A stretch of DNA of 64,000 bases, from contig JAXQJY010000024.1 in the NCBI GenBank assembly GCA_037042185.1, positions 496,001 to 560,000 on the forward strand, written 5' to 3'. Under the pieces are notes generated by a model. It was not told where the DNA came from, made no database searches, and saw only the letters and a program-made list of their open reading frames with translations. Shown piece after piece: positions 11,344 to 22,017 of the stretch (its first letter is position 1; each line of letters begins with the position of its first letter). Position numbers and translations under genes: made by a program. The stretch comes from Sordariomycetes sp. S80-01Y. Lineage: Eukaryota > Ascomycota > Sordariomycetes.

Positions 11344-12190
11344 GGCGCGCCCTGCGAGCACTGGCCATTTCTTCCATGGCCACATTATCTCGCCCGCAGA
11401 AGCGAAGCGTCACACCATGGCGTACTGGGCGAGAAACTGATAAGTGACGCGCCACACTGGAAAGGGCATCGCATTTAGTCGGCCCTTGGGGGAGACGGAG
11501 GTCAACGTTCAGCGGGCAGGTTATGAACGCGGAAGACCCTTTATGGGACAAGCTATCAAGTGGCAGCCCGGTCGCAGTGAAACGCAGGATGGCCATCACA
11601 ATAGAGGCTCCCCGAGGCTGTGGACGGATCGAATTGCTCACTATCACTCTCGGTACACCCAGAGCGTCTGTGTGCTTGGTTACTGGTGGATATGTGCTTT
11701 ACACCGGGTCTGAGCTGTCGTTGAAAACGCCCTGGATGAGGACTCGCTGGGGACATGGCCGCAAGAATTGACTTGTTGGCGAGTTGGCGATGACTCTTAC
11801 CATGGGGCGGCGCAGAAGGCCCGAGTCGCGTCATGAGTAACAGTTCACGGGGTTCTTCTGGATCATAAAGGGAATTAATCGCAGGAGGAAGCAGGATGTC
11901 CACTAGAAAGAGTGACAACGCTACAGTGTGCGCTTCAAGACCACCTGTCGTACGGTTGGTAGCTTCAGAAACCCCGATCAATGACGCCTCGATTGGAGAG
12001 CAATACCACCACGCCAAGCGCCCACAGCCGGGCGTGCACCCTCGTAACCGCAGCAAGCAACTCCTAAAACCGTATGAAGTGAATGATCAACCTTTTTCAG
12101 AGTGAGAGAGGCTGGCGTTCCAGTGATGAAAATTCTGAACAGTTTCACAGCTATATGTACTGCAACATCAGTGCTCCTTCCAATCACACG
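11344..12190. other. intergenic stretch, no gene seen
   Basis: About 850 bp between the SNIP1/Pml1 gene and the tRNA. Several open frames of 70-165 codons overlap on both strands without any recognisable domain, so I annotate none. Confidence 0.45.
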
Positions 12191-12278
12191 TCCGTCGTGG
12201 TGTAGTGGTCAACATTTTACGTTTTCAAAGTCATTTGAAAGTTCCGTGAAGCCCGGGGTTCGATTCCCCGCGACGGAG
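12191..12278 (+). tRNA. tRNA-Glu (anticodon UUC) with a 16-nt intron
   Basis: A full cloverleaf can be drawn. The acceptor stem TCCGTCG (12191-12197) pairs with CGACGGA (12271-12277), with discriminator G at 12278. The D arm contains the A box TGGTGTAGTGG. The anticodon stem TTACG (12217-12221) pairs with CGTGA (12245-12249, one G-U). The T stem CGGGG (12254-12258) pairs with CCCCG (12266-12270) around TTCGATT. The anticodon loop holds TTC at 12224-12226, then an intron at 12228-12243 in the canonical 37/38 position. The mature length is 72 nt. A T-rich run follows at about 12298-12313. Confidence 0.92.
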
Positions 12279-12295
12279 TACAACTCCATCAATGT

Positions 12296-12315
12296 TTCTT
12301 TTTTTGTCTTTTTTC
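12296..12315 (+). terminator. Pol III terminator T-runs after tRNA-Glu
   Basis: Two T tracts separated by G or C start about 18 bases after the tRNA 3' end, as expected for RNA polymerase III termination. Confidence 0.7.
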
Positions 12316-13078
12316 TTTTGCTTTTCTCTCTATCCTCCGGAAAGATATCAGCATTATAATTATTTTGGACGTTTCAAAGAATACATCTAGCAAGTGTTCA
12401 TTCTCACGTGTTGGGTCCCCAGCGTTGGGCCGGGCGAGACATGAGCTGTGAAGATGAGCACGGGGCGCCTTAGACACCAGCGCGGCCCCGCGCGGCCTTC
12501 GAATGTGACTGAAAGTACCTCTAGATGCTGAGGCTCTGATTTCATGACGAGCCCGTTCTCTCCTCGCTTAAAGATGCCGAGCACCCTCCACGGAGTGACA
12601 ATTTTCGCAAGCGAAGCGCTAGAGTTCCAGTTGACGAACCCTCCGAAGCATGGCCGCAGAAGGACTCCGTGGCACAGACCAAGTCCTAAAGAAGTGATAG
12701 GTCTTCCCCGGAATGTTTCAGAGCGAAAGTAGGCGAGAACAGTGGCGCGGCGACGCATCAAGTGCCGTCTTCTGCCAACGGTGGCGGCCCTGCGCTGCGC
12801 GGCGCGTCTGGGCGCGCTTGTTAGCCGAAGAAGGGTCTTTTCCTGATGGCAATGTGAGAATGCGATGAATACCTCAACGAGGTCCTTTTGCTTCCACCTC
12901 ATGTGATGAAAGCTGCACTCGTCGCGGGGACGAGGCTGATCGAAGTGGCCATGTGGATGGGAGCGCCTCGCTTGGGATATATGAGCGCTGAACCGGTATA
13001 AGAAACGAGGCTTCTCGCTGATGCTGAATGCGCGATTCTTTCTTCAAGTCGATCGCGGAAGTAATTTTGCTCTACAAG
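12316..13078. other. intergenic stretch, no gene seen
   Basis: About 760 bp of mixed short frames. The right end is the promoter and leader of the hydrolase gene. An alternative in-frame ATG for that gene lies at 13028. Confidence 0.4.
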
Positions 13079-14272
13079 ATGGCTTCCACAAGTACCGGTC
13101 CAGGTCCTAACACGGACGGGGACATCTCCCGCTACGAGACCACGGCGGTCCATACCCATCCCGATGCCAAAGTCGACATCATTCTCATCCATGGTCTGAA
13201 TGGGCATCCAGAAAAGACCTGGACTGCTTCAAATGGTGTGTTCTGGCCGACCGACCTTCTGCCTGCGGCCCTACGTGGCGTGCCCGTGAATATACTGGTC
13301 TACGGCTACAACGCCGACGTCTACTCTGGAAGACCAGACCGAAGCCCCAGCGACAACTTCATCTACCAGCACTCGCAGACCTTGATCACTTCTCTCACCC
13401 TCTTCCGCAGAGGCGAGGGCACGAGCAGAAACCCCATAGTCTGGGTCTGCCACTCTCTCGGCGGTATTCTCCTAAAGAGAGCGCTGCTCTACTCCAACGA
13501 TGTGCGCTCGGCGCAGCATGAATGTTACAGATCGATCTACGTCTGCACCTACGGTATCATCTTCCTCGGAACGCCGCATACAGGCTCTGACGCAGCGAGC
13601 TGGGGTCTCATGCTCCAGGGCATGGCCGACGCAGTCGTGCCACGCTGGTTCTTCCAGTCCGAGAGCGTGTTGCTGAGGACTTTGAAGAGGGACAACGAGA
13701 TATTGGCGAACATCAACAGCCACTTCTTAGACATCTACCAGCGGTTTCAGATACACATGGCTCACGAGAACCACAAGACCGACCTCAAAGGAACCAAGTG
13801 AGCCGCATGCACCGTTCGCTGCTACGCGGTGACTGTCAGCTGACATGACAGCAGGGTAATCATTGTAGATGCCAGCTCTGCGAGCCCGCCGCTTCCCGGC
13901 GTGACGTACTACGGAGTTGAAGCTACGCATTCTCAGATGTGCAAGTTCGCCAACGCCCACGCCCCTGGCTTTCGAGCGCTGGCCACGGATGTGAGACAGT
14001 GGACTATGGATGCACCTGCTGTCGTCGCGAGGAGGTGGACGGTTGAAATGCAGGAGATTCGCGAGAGGGTGAGGGAGGAGATGCGAGAACGCGTCGCACC
14101 CTTTGTGAGCGCTCCCCCCCATGGTCAGTTGCATTTGAAGGGAGCTGTGGTTAACTCAAAGTGCAGGCCGATCGATATCGAGATGTCGAAGCTGGCTTGC
14201 GAATTCAACGTCGAAATGATGGATGTTGAACAGCAGGAAATTCCTGTACGACGGCTGGATAGAAACTCTTAG
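13079..14272 (+). CDS. SERAC1-like alpha/beta hydrolase (lipase/esterase fold)
   Basis: Two exons, 13079-13797 and 13855-14272, with a 57-bp intron (GTGAGC donor, CTGAC branch, CAGCAG acceptor). The joined reading continues as GTKVIIVDASSAS, a conserved segment of the family. The protein has a DIILIHGLNGHPEKTW oxyanion-loop motif, the nucleophile elbow VCHSLGG, FLGTPHTGS and a His in THSQMCKF. In fungi this domain often forms the N-terminal effector of NACHT or NB-ARC plus TPR proteins; here it stands alone. A second possible intron (14124-14166) would shift frame and end the protein sooner. After the stop at 14272 the same frame resumes open (see 14273-14908). The substrate is unknown, perhaps lipid. 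The start at 13079 has the better context (ATGGCT). Confidence 0.8.
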
Positions 14273-14908
14273 AGATGCCGTCGTGGGGGCTCGACGCGTA
14301 GTCTCAGGCCGCTGACGAAGCTGAACGTGTCATCTGCAAGCTCACAAGGTCGCCCGCCTCTGGCTGTGCCGAACAAGTCGTACGATCCTGCTTCGTTCGA
14401 AAAGACGAAGCAGGACATCGTCCCGTTCGCCTCAAAGACTAAGGCAGACGTCTCGATGGAGCGTGTGGCGAGGATAGAAGAGCTAGTCAGCACCGCTTCG
14501 AGTCAGGCGATGAGCAGCAGGTAGATGTCCAGTAGCAAAGGCAACTTCACAAAACCATCAGAATTCGGGAAGAACAGGCCGAGATTGACAGTCGTCCCGG
14601 GCTCGCTGAGTCTTCCCTCGACCGCAACAACCCGAGCATCTCGATGTAAGCCCCTCTTACACGAGCCCCTTTCCCAGCTCGTCCCGAAACAGCCTCGGTC
14701 AGCCCATTTCCCATCACCCGCCGCAGCCGCATTCACCTTGTTTCCGTTTCCGAGGTTAACAAGTGGTTCGACCGGGCCCCTGGCGTCGCTCCGTAACATG
14801 ACTCTGCCAAGACCCACGTCCGCCGTCGCAGGCCCGACGCCAAGGCTGAGCGGCGGTGGGTCCCGGTCCACACCCTCTCGGTCCGTCTCCGATCGCTGGT
14901 TCGCTTGA
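14273..14908 (+). other. open frame continuing the hydrolase frame, interrupted by stops; coding status uncertain
   Basis: The reading frame of the second hydrolase exon stays open past 14272 except for the stops at 14270-14272 and 14522-14524, the second followed directly by an in-frame ATG, and ends at 14908. The translated text is Ser/Pro/Arg-rich with a segment VPNKSYDPASFEKTKQD that looks like ordinary protein. It could be a degraded 3' extension of the hydrolase gene, an undetected spliced tail, or chance. The opposite strand is also open over part of it, so confidence is low. Confidence 0.25.
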
Positions 14909-15390
14909 GGTTTCTGGAAGGAAAAACACTTTTTCGCTTCGGTAACGGCGGACGACGTCATCGCTCATGTCTGTCCTCTGGGTTGGGGAGGCTGGGCAGG
15001 GGGATTTTCCGGGGATGGGTCGGTGCTTTGCTTTTGGGGTTGGACAGTTGTTTGACTGGCAGTCTAGACCTGGATGTAATGAAAATTCATAGGTGAGATT
15101 CACTTGGAATGACAAGAGATGATGTTCTTCAGATAATTTTATCTTTTGAAAGCAATGCTATCTATCCTATGCAAGAGAGATCCGTTGTCTCTGTCTATAA
15201 CTCTAAACCCTTATCATTGCGACCATATAGGTCGGCGCCATGACTGGCGATGGGGTCTTGTCTCCACCGCGGTTGCAGACGATTCTCTATGTCATGATGT
15301 TGATGTTCCATCGCAAGAGATAACCCCTGACTTGTAAAAAAAGAAGAATCGTAAAAAGGGAGGTCGTAAAATCATAATCTGGCGAGGCGC
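14909..15390. other. intergenic stretch, no gene seen
   Basis: Holds the presumed 3' untranslated ends of the hydrolase (from the left) and of the aldo-keto reductase (from the right). AT-rich near 15120-15170. No feature recognised. Confidence 0.4.
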
Positions 15391-16329
15391 TCAGTCCTTG
15401 GACTTGTGCATGGAGCCGGTGACGTAGTTCTCGGCGCCGAGCTGGTTGATGGTCTCAATGTCCTCCTTCTCGAGCTGGAAGTCGAAGGAGTCGAGGTTGC
15501 TCTGGATGCGGCTGGGGGTCAAGCTCTTGGGCAGGACGATGTTGCCGCGGCTGGCGTTCCAGTTGAGGAGGATCTGAGCAGGGGACTTGCCGTACTTCTT
15601 GGCGATGGCGCCGATGGTAGGGTCCTCGAGCTTGTTGCCGCGGGCCAGAGGGGAGTAGGCCTCGATCTTGATGCCGTGCTTGGCGCAGAGCTCGACAAGG
15701 GCCTCGCGCTGGCAGAAGGGGTGGACCTCGACCTGGTTGACGGCGGGAACGATGGTGCAGTTGGCGAGGAGGTGCTCCATGTGGCCGGCGCCGAAGTTGG
15801 AGACACCGATGGACTTGACCTTTCCGAGACGCTGGGCGGTCTCGAGGGCGCGCCACGAGGCAAGACGCTTCTCGTCGTCGTCGGCGGGGGAGTGGATCAG
15901 GTAGAGGTCGAGGTAGTCAAGGCCGGTCTTCTCGAGGGAGTCGCAGAGGGCCTTGAAGGTGGCCTCGTAGCCGTGGTCGGCATCCCAGAGCTTGGAGCAG
16001 ACGAAGACCTCCTCGCGGGGGGTGCCGGTCTTCTCGAGCCAGGCACGGATGGCGCGGCCGCAAGCCTCCTCGTTGGCGTAGCGGGCGGCAGAGTCGATGT
16101 GGCGGTAGCCGGCATCGAGGGCGGCGGTGACGGCGTCCTCGGTCTCCTGGCCGTTGGGGGCCTTGTAGACGCCGAGGGCGACCTGGGGGATCATGTTGCC
16201 ATCGTTGAGCTTGACGCTGGCGGTGGAGGAGGCGCGGCTGCGGGTGTCCTGGACACCGATGGACTTCTTGACCTTGTCGAAGACCGAGCGCTCGGGGGAG
16301 GTCTCGGGGGTGATAGCGGAGGGAGCCAT
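15391..16329 (-). CDS. aldo-keto reductase
   Basis: Single exon, 312 residues, from the ATG at 16329 (context ACAATGGCT). After a disordered Ser-rich lead of about 38 residues comes the (beta/alpha)8 barrel. The tetrad is visible: D79 (RHIDSAARY), Y84, K113 (VCSKLW) and H146 (YLIHSP). VKSIGVSNFG and the NAD(P)-binding end IVLPKSLTPSRIQSNL are also present. The protein should reduce aldehydes or ketones with NAD(P)H in the cytosol; the substrate is not predictable from sequence. The frame is open upstream to 16581, but a TATA element lies inside that extension, so I reject the longer start. The C-terminus NYVTGSMHKSKD lacks a peroxisomal SKL. Confidence 0.92.
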   Translation of the reverse strand: MAPSAITPETSPERSVFDKVKKSIGVQDTRSRASSTASVKLNDGNMIPQVALGVYKAPNGQETEDAVTAALDAGYRHIDSAARYANEEACGRAIRAWLEKTGTPREEVFVCSKLWDADHGYEATFKALCDSLEKTGLDYLDLYLIHSPADDDEKRLASWRALETAQRLGKVKSIGVSNFGAGHMEHLLANCTIVPAVNQVEVHPFCQREALVELCAKHGIKIEAYSPLARGNKLEDPTIGAIAKKYGKSPAQILLNWNASRGNIVLPKSLTPSRIQSNLDSFDFQLEKEDIETINQLGAENYVTGSMHKSKD

Positions 16330-16496
16330 TGTGGATGTTGTTGAGGTGGTGGTAGGTATCGCTTGTCTATGTGATGGGAAAATGGGGTGAAGTCGATGTG
16401 CGACTGCAAAAGGCGTTTCTTGGGGTATCAAAAGAAGGATAGTTGTCAGGATGATGAGATAGATGGGTCGAGACTCGAGGTGGACTTGAGGCAGTC

Positions 16497-16503
16497 TTAT
16501 ATA
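16497..16503 (-). promoter_or_regulatory. TATA box of the aldo-keto reductase gene
   Basis: TATATAA on the minus strand lies 168 bases before the start codon at 16329, leaving room for a leader of about 130 nt. It lies inside the upstream in-frame extension and therefore argues for the shorter start. Confidence 0.6.
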
Positions 16504-19500
16504 GCTTTGGAGCCTCTTTGGCATCGGGGATCTTTTCGCTGGTGCCAACTCGATTCGTCCCCGATGCCGAAGGCTACTCATGGCCCCTTCGCTCGACAGA
16601 CCCGAGCAGGCTGATGCTGATGGCCGTGATTGCCGCCTGTATCAGGCTCATGCCAGGGGTACAAGCCGAATGTACCTCTCGGGTTTGAGGCGCCATCTGC
16701 GCCTGTCAGTGTAAGTTTGTGGTTGGAATGATTATCCTCGACGCCGGTGTGGGTCCGGGATCCAGGAAAGAAGGCTGCCACCAGTGCGGTGCGCGCGGTA
16801 CGTATCTCTCGGGACAGGAACAACAAGCGTTAGCAGGGCCGGGCTGCCTGGCGCCGTCAGAGGATGGTTGGGAGCACGCATACGCATTCTTCTGGCGAGG
16901 TACGTACTCTGCGCACGCCGCTGCACGAGAGCGCGCACGTCCCGTCCGTACCAGTTCGCTGCGTCGTCGTCGTCTGGGTTATGGAGACAGCTGTGGGTAT
17001 CGCGGTGGATGCGCTCGCGATAACGCGCTGCGGCATTTTATCAGGAGGTCCAGTGTTTTGTTTTCGTGTCTCCAGAAATGACGAGCGCTCGACCGGTGAG
17101 GATCGAGAGCTGGGCTGGCGGTTGCATCGCAGGATGAGGTTGAAGCGTATCTGGCCTCTTGGCCGTTGCTTCGTGTGCCCTCCCTCTCACCCAGCGGCCG
17201 CAGTTCCGGGGGCTCTGATTTGCCTTTGGGGAGAGAGTCCCTGAGAGTGATCTTCGGGGTCCTCGCTAAGCGGTGGCTCCCCCTCGCCCCCAAGGGGTCC
17301 GTCCCACCAGCAAGAGAGCAGCTCTGGAAGTTTTCGGCGTGCCCACGTCCCGACGAGAACTGACGTAGTTGAAGATGCCGGGGATGCGCAACGGCCACGG
17401 CCAGATCTGACGGGCACCCACGGGCCACGAGGCGTCAGGCGTGCGCGCCCCCCTTTCCGTCCCGCTCCCTCACGTCTGTCGACGCCATTTCGAGCGAACA
17501 GGCCCAAGCGCACCGGCATGAAAAAGAGCCGCACGGCGGCAGCTGTAGGCAGGATGACGGCAGTGTGGAGGCTCGAGGCTTGACGCCGACGGCAAGATCC
17601 TGACTAGCTGCATCTGAGGCTCCGCTTTTGACGTCCAATAAGCCAGGACGGGCGAAGGATGTGCAAAAGAGATTTCACTTTTTCCCCGAGCTGCTGTCTG
17701 GAAATGCAACAACTCCGCTGCAATGAATGCTTGCTTGCTTGCGCTTTGGGTTTCGGTGCATACGGCCAGCAAAGCAGCTGCTGGCACGGACGACCGCTAG
17801 GGTTTCAAGAGCACACCGCGCGAGAACAAAGTTTGCATTCGGACTCCGCGATGTGGAGGTTTGATCGAGGACATCTGGGACGTCATTTGTTTTAGTCCCG
17901 AGATTTTGCTCTGCAATCAATTACTCGCATTAGCAGCTCACTATACCGCAAAGGACTTGGAGGTCCATTCGTCGGAACCTCCACGTGGGCCAATCATTGC
18001 GAGACGCCGGCGTGAGCACTACGAGAATCTTTAGGGCGGCTCATGCTCCTCTGAGTTCCTGTTCCTCGCCCGCTACCTAATCAGAGGCCGCAGATTATCG
18101 ATAACGACGCCGCATCCGCCAGGGGGGGGGGAGGGTCGCTGAGGGAGAACAGCACTGTGCAGGCACCGTCTTTGGGGGCTGTCGGTGGGCGGGAGGCACA
18201 GTGCTTGCATGACAGATAGTCGCCCACACTGTTTCCACTTTGGGACCACATCCCCCATACTGATAGGCTGCGGCGCAATCTCTGCACGAACTGCCTCATG
18301 CTTATGCATGCATGCAAGATACAGATACGTCCGCCGTGACGCCTCGCTCGGCTGCTCAGGGTGCTCAACCAGCGCCAGTGCCTGTGCCTGCGCCTGCGCT
18401 CGGTCGCAAACGCCGCTGAACCGCTGTCGATCATCCCTGGACCTGCAATCTGACTAGCATCTGAGGCTTATTTGCGTATCTCGACGCCTCCCGTCCGACG
18501 AGGCCAAGACTGCGCTCAAGGCCACCCCGGTCCACCCTCGTGCAGCCTCGTCGCCCTCATCCCGACCACTGAGGACCGCCCAGCGTCTCACGGCCAGGCA
18601 CGATGACACGTGAAAAGCCTCGCAACTGGCCGCTATCGACTCTCGACACATCGAGCGCTGCCCCAGCTTGACGTCAGAGGGAAAATAGCGGTCACAGCAG
18701 GTACAAGGCCCGCGACCTGCCTTGCGCAGGCGCTTGGCCTATTCGGCAAGTGAAGCGACGCGAGATTGCTGAGGGACAGCGATCATCTTGGCGTGTCATG
18801 ACCGCCAAGCCAAAGATTGACCACAGTCAGCCAGCTGGGCCTTGCTTTGAGACCTTTTGACGCTCCGAGGTTCACAAACCACCAATGTCTCACGCTTCAT
18901 TGGCTGGCACGCATAGACTCCGGCATCAACTGTCAACCAAATGTCTCATTGTGCCTTCAAAAGTATCGATGTGAATGTGGACCCTAGAGACGACTCGGGT
19001 CTATTCACCTTGCCGCTCAGCTCGTCGGTCGAGGTCGGTCGGTAAGGGGGGAAAAGCCCATGGTGATGATGTGTCTAGATAGTATCACGATCCCGTCCAG
19101 CAGCTGCCAGCCGTGCACCACAACCGTGAGGCCTCTCAGATAAGTGACGGCTCTGCCTTCTCGTCCCCAAACCAGCGGTGGCCGTCCCGCCGTCCGCAAT
19201 CTCGACGGCTCGCGTTGGGCGCGACTCATGCTGGTTGCCAGTGTCTCCAGTCTTTCAGCAGGCATCTCTGCATGCGCTCGGCGCTTCGACCTCGCAGCTT
19301 CCAACCGCGTCCCTTGGCGCTGACTTCCTCCCGCCGAGGAGCGCTGCCGGGGGCCTGTGTGCAACGGCGGAGGCGGCCTTGTGTGCTCTTCATTTCCATC
19401 TTGTGCTGTCCCACCGCTAGTGAGGCAATGCACGGCCTTGGTCAGAGATACACATTATTGCCGATCCCGAGACAAGCGATCAGCATCTTGCGCCCGGTCG

Positions 19501-19953
19501 CGAGGGATGGGACGTTTGGGAACTTGGCGCATCGGTGATTTTTGGCGAGAAGTGCGGTTTGCGAAGAAATAGAGTTTTCTCCTCAGGAAGGGCAAGCCTT
19601 GGTTGGCCTTCCCAGACGAGGGCGGACGCCAAGGGAGCACCTTCATCTCGGACCTGGTCAAACGTTGAGATAGCATCAGCTATGCTTCCTGGTCAGTGTC
19701 TCGCTACAGCTTCCCTCGTTGACGGGGCCGTCTCAAGAGCCCCGGCTGTGAGAGCAAGAAGGAGCCAGGACCGGGTATCAGCTTGACAGCTGAGACCTTC
19801 AGGCTTCGCTTCGCGACGGAGACTATCGAACTTCACCTGGAATTTGTTCTCCTCACAAAGACGAGTGTCTAGCCCCAGACCGAGCCTTCAGCCAGGCAGT
19901 CTCAGCATCCAGCTCAACGCCGAACTTGCTCGCAGAGGCATTTCACGATGTGC

Positions 19954-19959
19954 TATAAA
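19954..19959 (+). promoter_or_regulatory. TATA box of the cysteine-rich secreted protein gene
   Basis: TATAAA lies 110 bases before the ATG at 20069, a usual spacing for a filamentous fungal promoter. Confidence 0.5.
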
Positions 19960-20068
19960 CTCCCAGCTCGAGACATGATTTTCGTCTCTCGAACGACAAG
20001 TTCAACTTCCAGAACTTGCTCTGATCGATAACCTTCTGCCCCTTGAGCCTTCCCCCCAAACCTGCACG

Positions 20069-21005
20069 ATGAGGACGTCCATATTGGCCGGCACGAGCAT
20101 GCTTCTCAGCATGGCCACGGCCGATTGCTCTGGAGACAACTGCGCAAACCACGTCACCGGTTCCTGGCTGGGGATTGGGGTGCCCATGGAGTCCCGCATC
20201 TCCATTTGCAACTCCTTTCTGCGGGCCACGATCCAGCCCCCAACGACGTGAGCCTCCTCTACCGGTGATCTAGCACAAACCAATCCCAGACCACGTCCAC
20301 ACTAAATATCGTCGCTTCCAGTAGACCTCGGAAGCTACTCTTGAATTGGAAAGCTGATGGGAAAGTAGGACCGTAACCAGCACCATCACAAAGTTCACCA
20401 CTAACCCCGTCCCCTCTCCCTCGACCTCGGCCGCCTTCAGCACTCTCAATACTACGCTGACTACAACAATCACCCGCATCGGCAATTCGACCCTCCTCCC
20501 ATCCGCAGTACCCACCTTTGCCTCCGCCCACTGCTCCTCCCCCGGTCAATTCTCCAGCGCATGCGCCTGCTGGGCCAACGTCACAGCCGGAACCACGACA
20601 CTCCCAGCTCCTACCTCTACGGTCACCTCCACCGTCACGGCCAATATTGGCTGCGGCCCGGCAGCCAGCAGCGTTGCAGAGCCTGATTCTTCCTCCGGCG
20701 ATGCGACGCACTTCCCGTGCTCTCGCCAGTGGGGCACGTGTAGCTGCCTCTTCTCCGGCGACGGCGCCGACGAGGTCTGCGTGAGGGTTGGGCCGTTCGG
20801 CGGCGTGTACGGGAATTTGACTCGCGGGCCTTGCCAGGAAGTCGAGGAGTGCGACGCGCAGGGCGGGTGCCAGGAGGGCGACGTCTGCGTGTTTGACGCG
20901 AGCTGTAAGTGTGGGAAGCGGAGGTGCTACAGGGCTGCGAGGGATGGCTGTGAGTACCAGGGGCTGCCTATGGAGGAGGCTGTTGAGCTGAAGGCTATCG
21001 AGTGA
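20069..21005 (+). CDS. cysteine-rich secreted protein
   Basis: Two exons, 20069-20247 and 20369-21005 (121-bp intron, GTGAGC donor, TAG acceptor), 271 residues. The first 19 residues form a signal peptide (MRTSILAGTSMLLSMATA). The mature protein has 19 cysteines. A middle Thr/Ser-rich section with likely O-glycosylation (TTTVTSTITKFTTNP, PAPTSTVTSTVT) separates an N-terminal part with three Cys from a dense C-terminal block. That block has pairs such as CSCLF, CDAQGGC and CKCGKRRC. I recognise no named family. The layout fits a cell-wall or extracellular disulfide-rich protein and a possible effector. The exon 2 frame has no ATG upstream, which supports the splice; the exact acceptor is the least certain point. 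Confidence 0.75.
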
Positions 21006-22017
21006 GGATTAGTCACCCACTAGTCGTCCGAGGACGTCATGAGATAGTCTTTGTTGCTTGCGCTCGAAGGATATTGCAGAGTTGTGGGCGCTGTTTCTCT
21101 GCGCATAGATAAAAGGGCAGGGTAGGGGCCATAAGGGGTAGATACACTAGTAACAATCAGAAGCTGCCTTTTACCGTATGCCTTCTAGATCATGATCGCA
21201 TTCATTGCTTCCTATCACAGTAGTTGTCCCTTTCTCGTGTGGTATCAATCGAAAACTGACACTGAATCTAGGTCAACACCACACCACCTGCCGAATTCAT
21301 TGAAGGAAGTTGTCTAACAATGTTCTTTGCACATCTTTCGTGCTTGAAAAAGAGGAGATCAAGTAAAGAAAAAAAGACCCCCGTGATCTTCAGGTATTAG
21401 TTGTCATCTCCAAAGACCTCCTGCCTCGGTGAGCGTGGATATCTCGACGATTTCACACTTGGTACAGGGTAGGTGGCATTACTCGGGTGACAGGGCCTCC
21501 CAAACGCCTCCACTATTACACGTACTCGAGTGCCGTACCTCGTCCATCTTATCCCTCGTACGAAGCTTCGGAGTTCCCATCTCGCTGCTGACGACCTCAT
21601 CTCACCTGCTTCATACCATCTGCAAAGAAGAGTTTTTCATTCAGCTCATCAGCCACGATGTCAGCAATCGCACTGCTCGTCCCAGCCTCACCGCGCTTGG
21701 CGCCTGCCGTGTTCGTCCAGGGCTGACGCGTGGTCAAATGACGTCTCGACACTCCGCGACTCCTCACCGCACAGCACGCGACCTCTCCCGCAAAACCATA
21801 ACCCTCGCGACAGCCTCATGACCGCCACTCAGAGTCTCACTCAGCCCAGCGCAGGCATGTGATTGCGTCTGCTCCTCTCGCTTTGCCCGGACTGCCTCAG
21901 CTGTCGCTTTCGATGCTGTCGTTGCTGTTGTTTCCTCTTGCACATCGTCCCTATAACAGTCCCAACAACACTGTTCCAACGCATCCTCGTGGTCAACAAT
22001 CTTCCTCAGCCGTCATC
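21006..22017. other. intergenic stretch, no gene seen
   Basis: About 1 kb. Open frames of 110-130 codons at 21429-21862 overlap in two phases and look like chance. The right end is a pyrimidine-rich leader of the next gene; its frame is also open upstream to 21859. Confidence 0.45.

Larger units (their letters stand above)
16330..20068. other. 3.7-kb gene-free stretch
   Basis: Only short, mutually overlapping open frames occur on both strands, none with a domain, signal peptide or consistent splicing. The left end is the promoter of the aldo-keto reductase and the right end is the promoter of the cysteine-rich secreted protein. I see no repeat, transposase remnant or RNA gene. It may hold regulatory DNA or an unrecognised non-coding RNA. 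Confidence 0.45.

Noticed and set aside
15406-16344. A 312-codon open frame on the plus strand opposite the aldo-keto reductase
   Set aside because: It mirrors the reductase codons, is made of repetitive Leu/Val/Gly/Asp, and has no domain. The strong GC third-position bias of the real gene opens the opposite strand.
16330-16581. An 84-residue N-terminal extension of the aldo-keto reductase with a hydrophobic run
   Set aside because: The TATA box at 16497-16503 lies inside it, so most transcripts should start downstream, and the ATG at 16329 has the better context.
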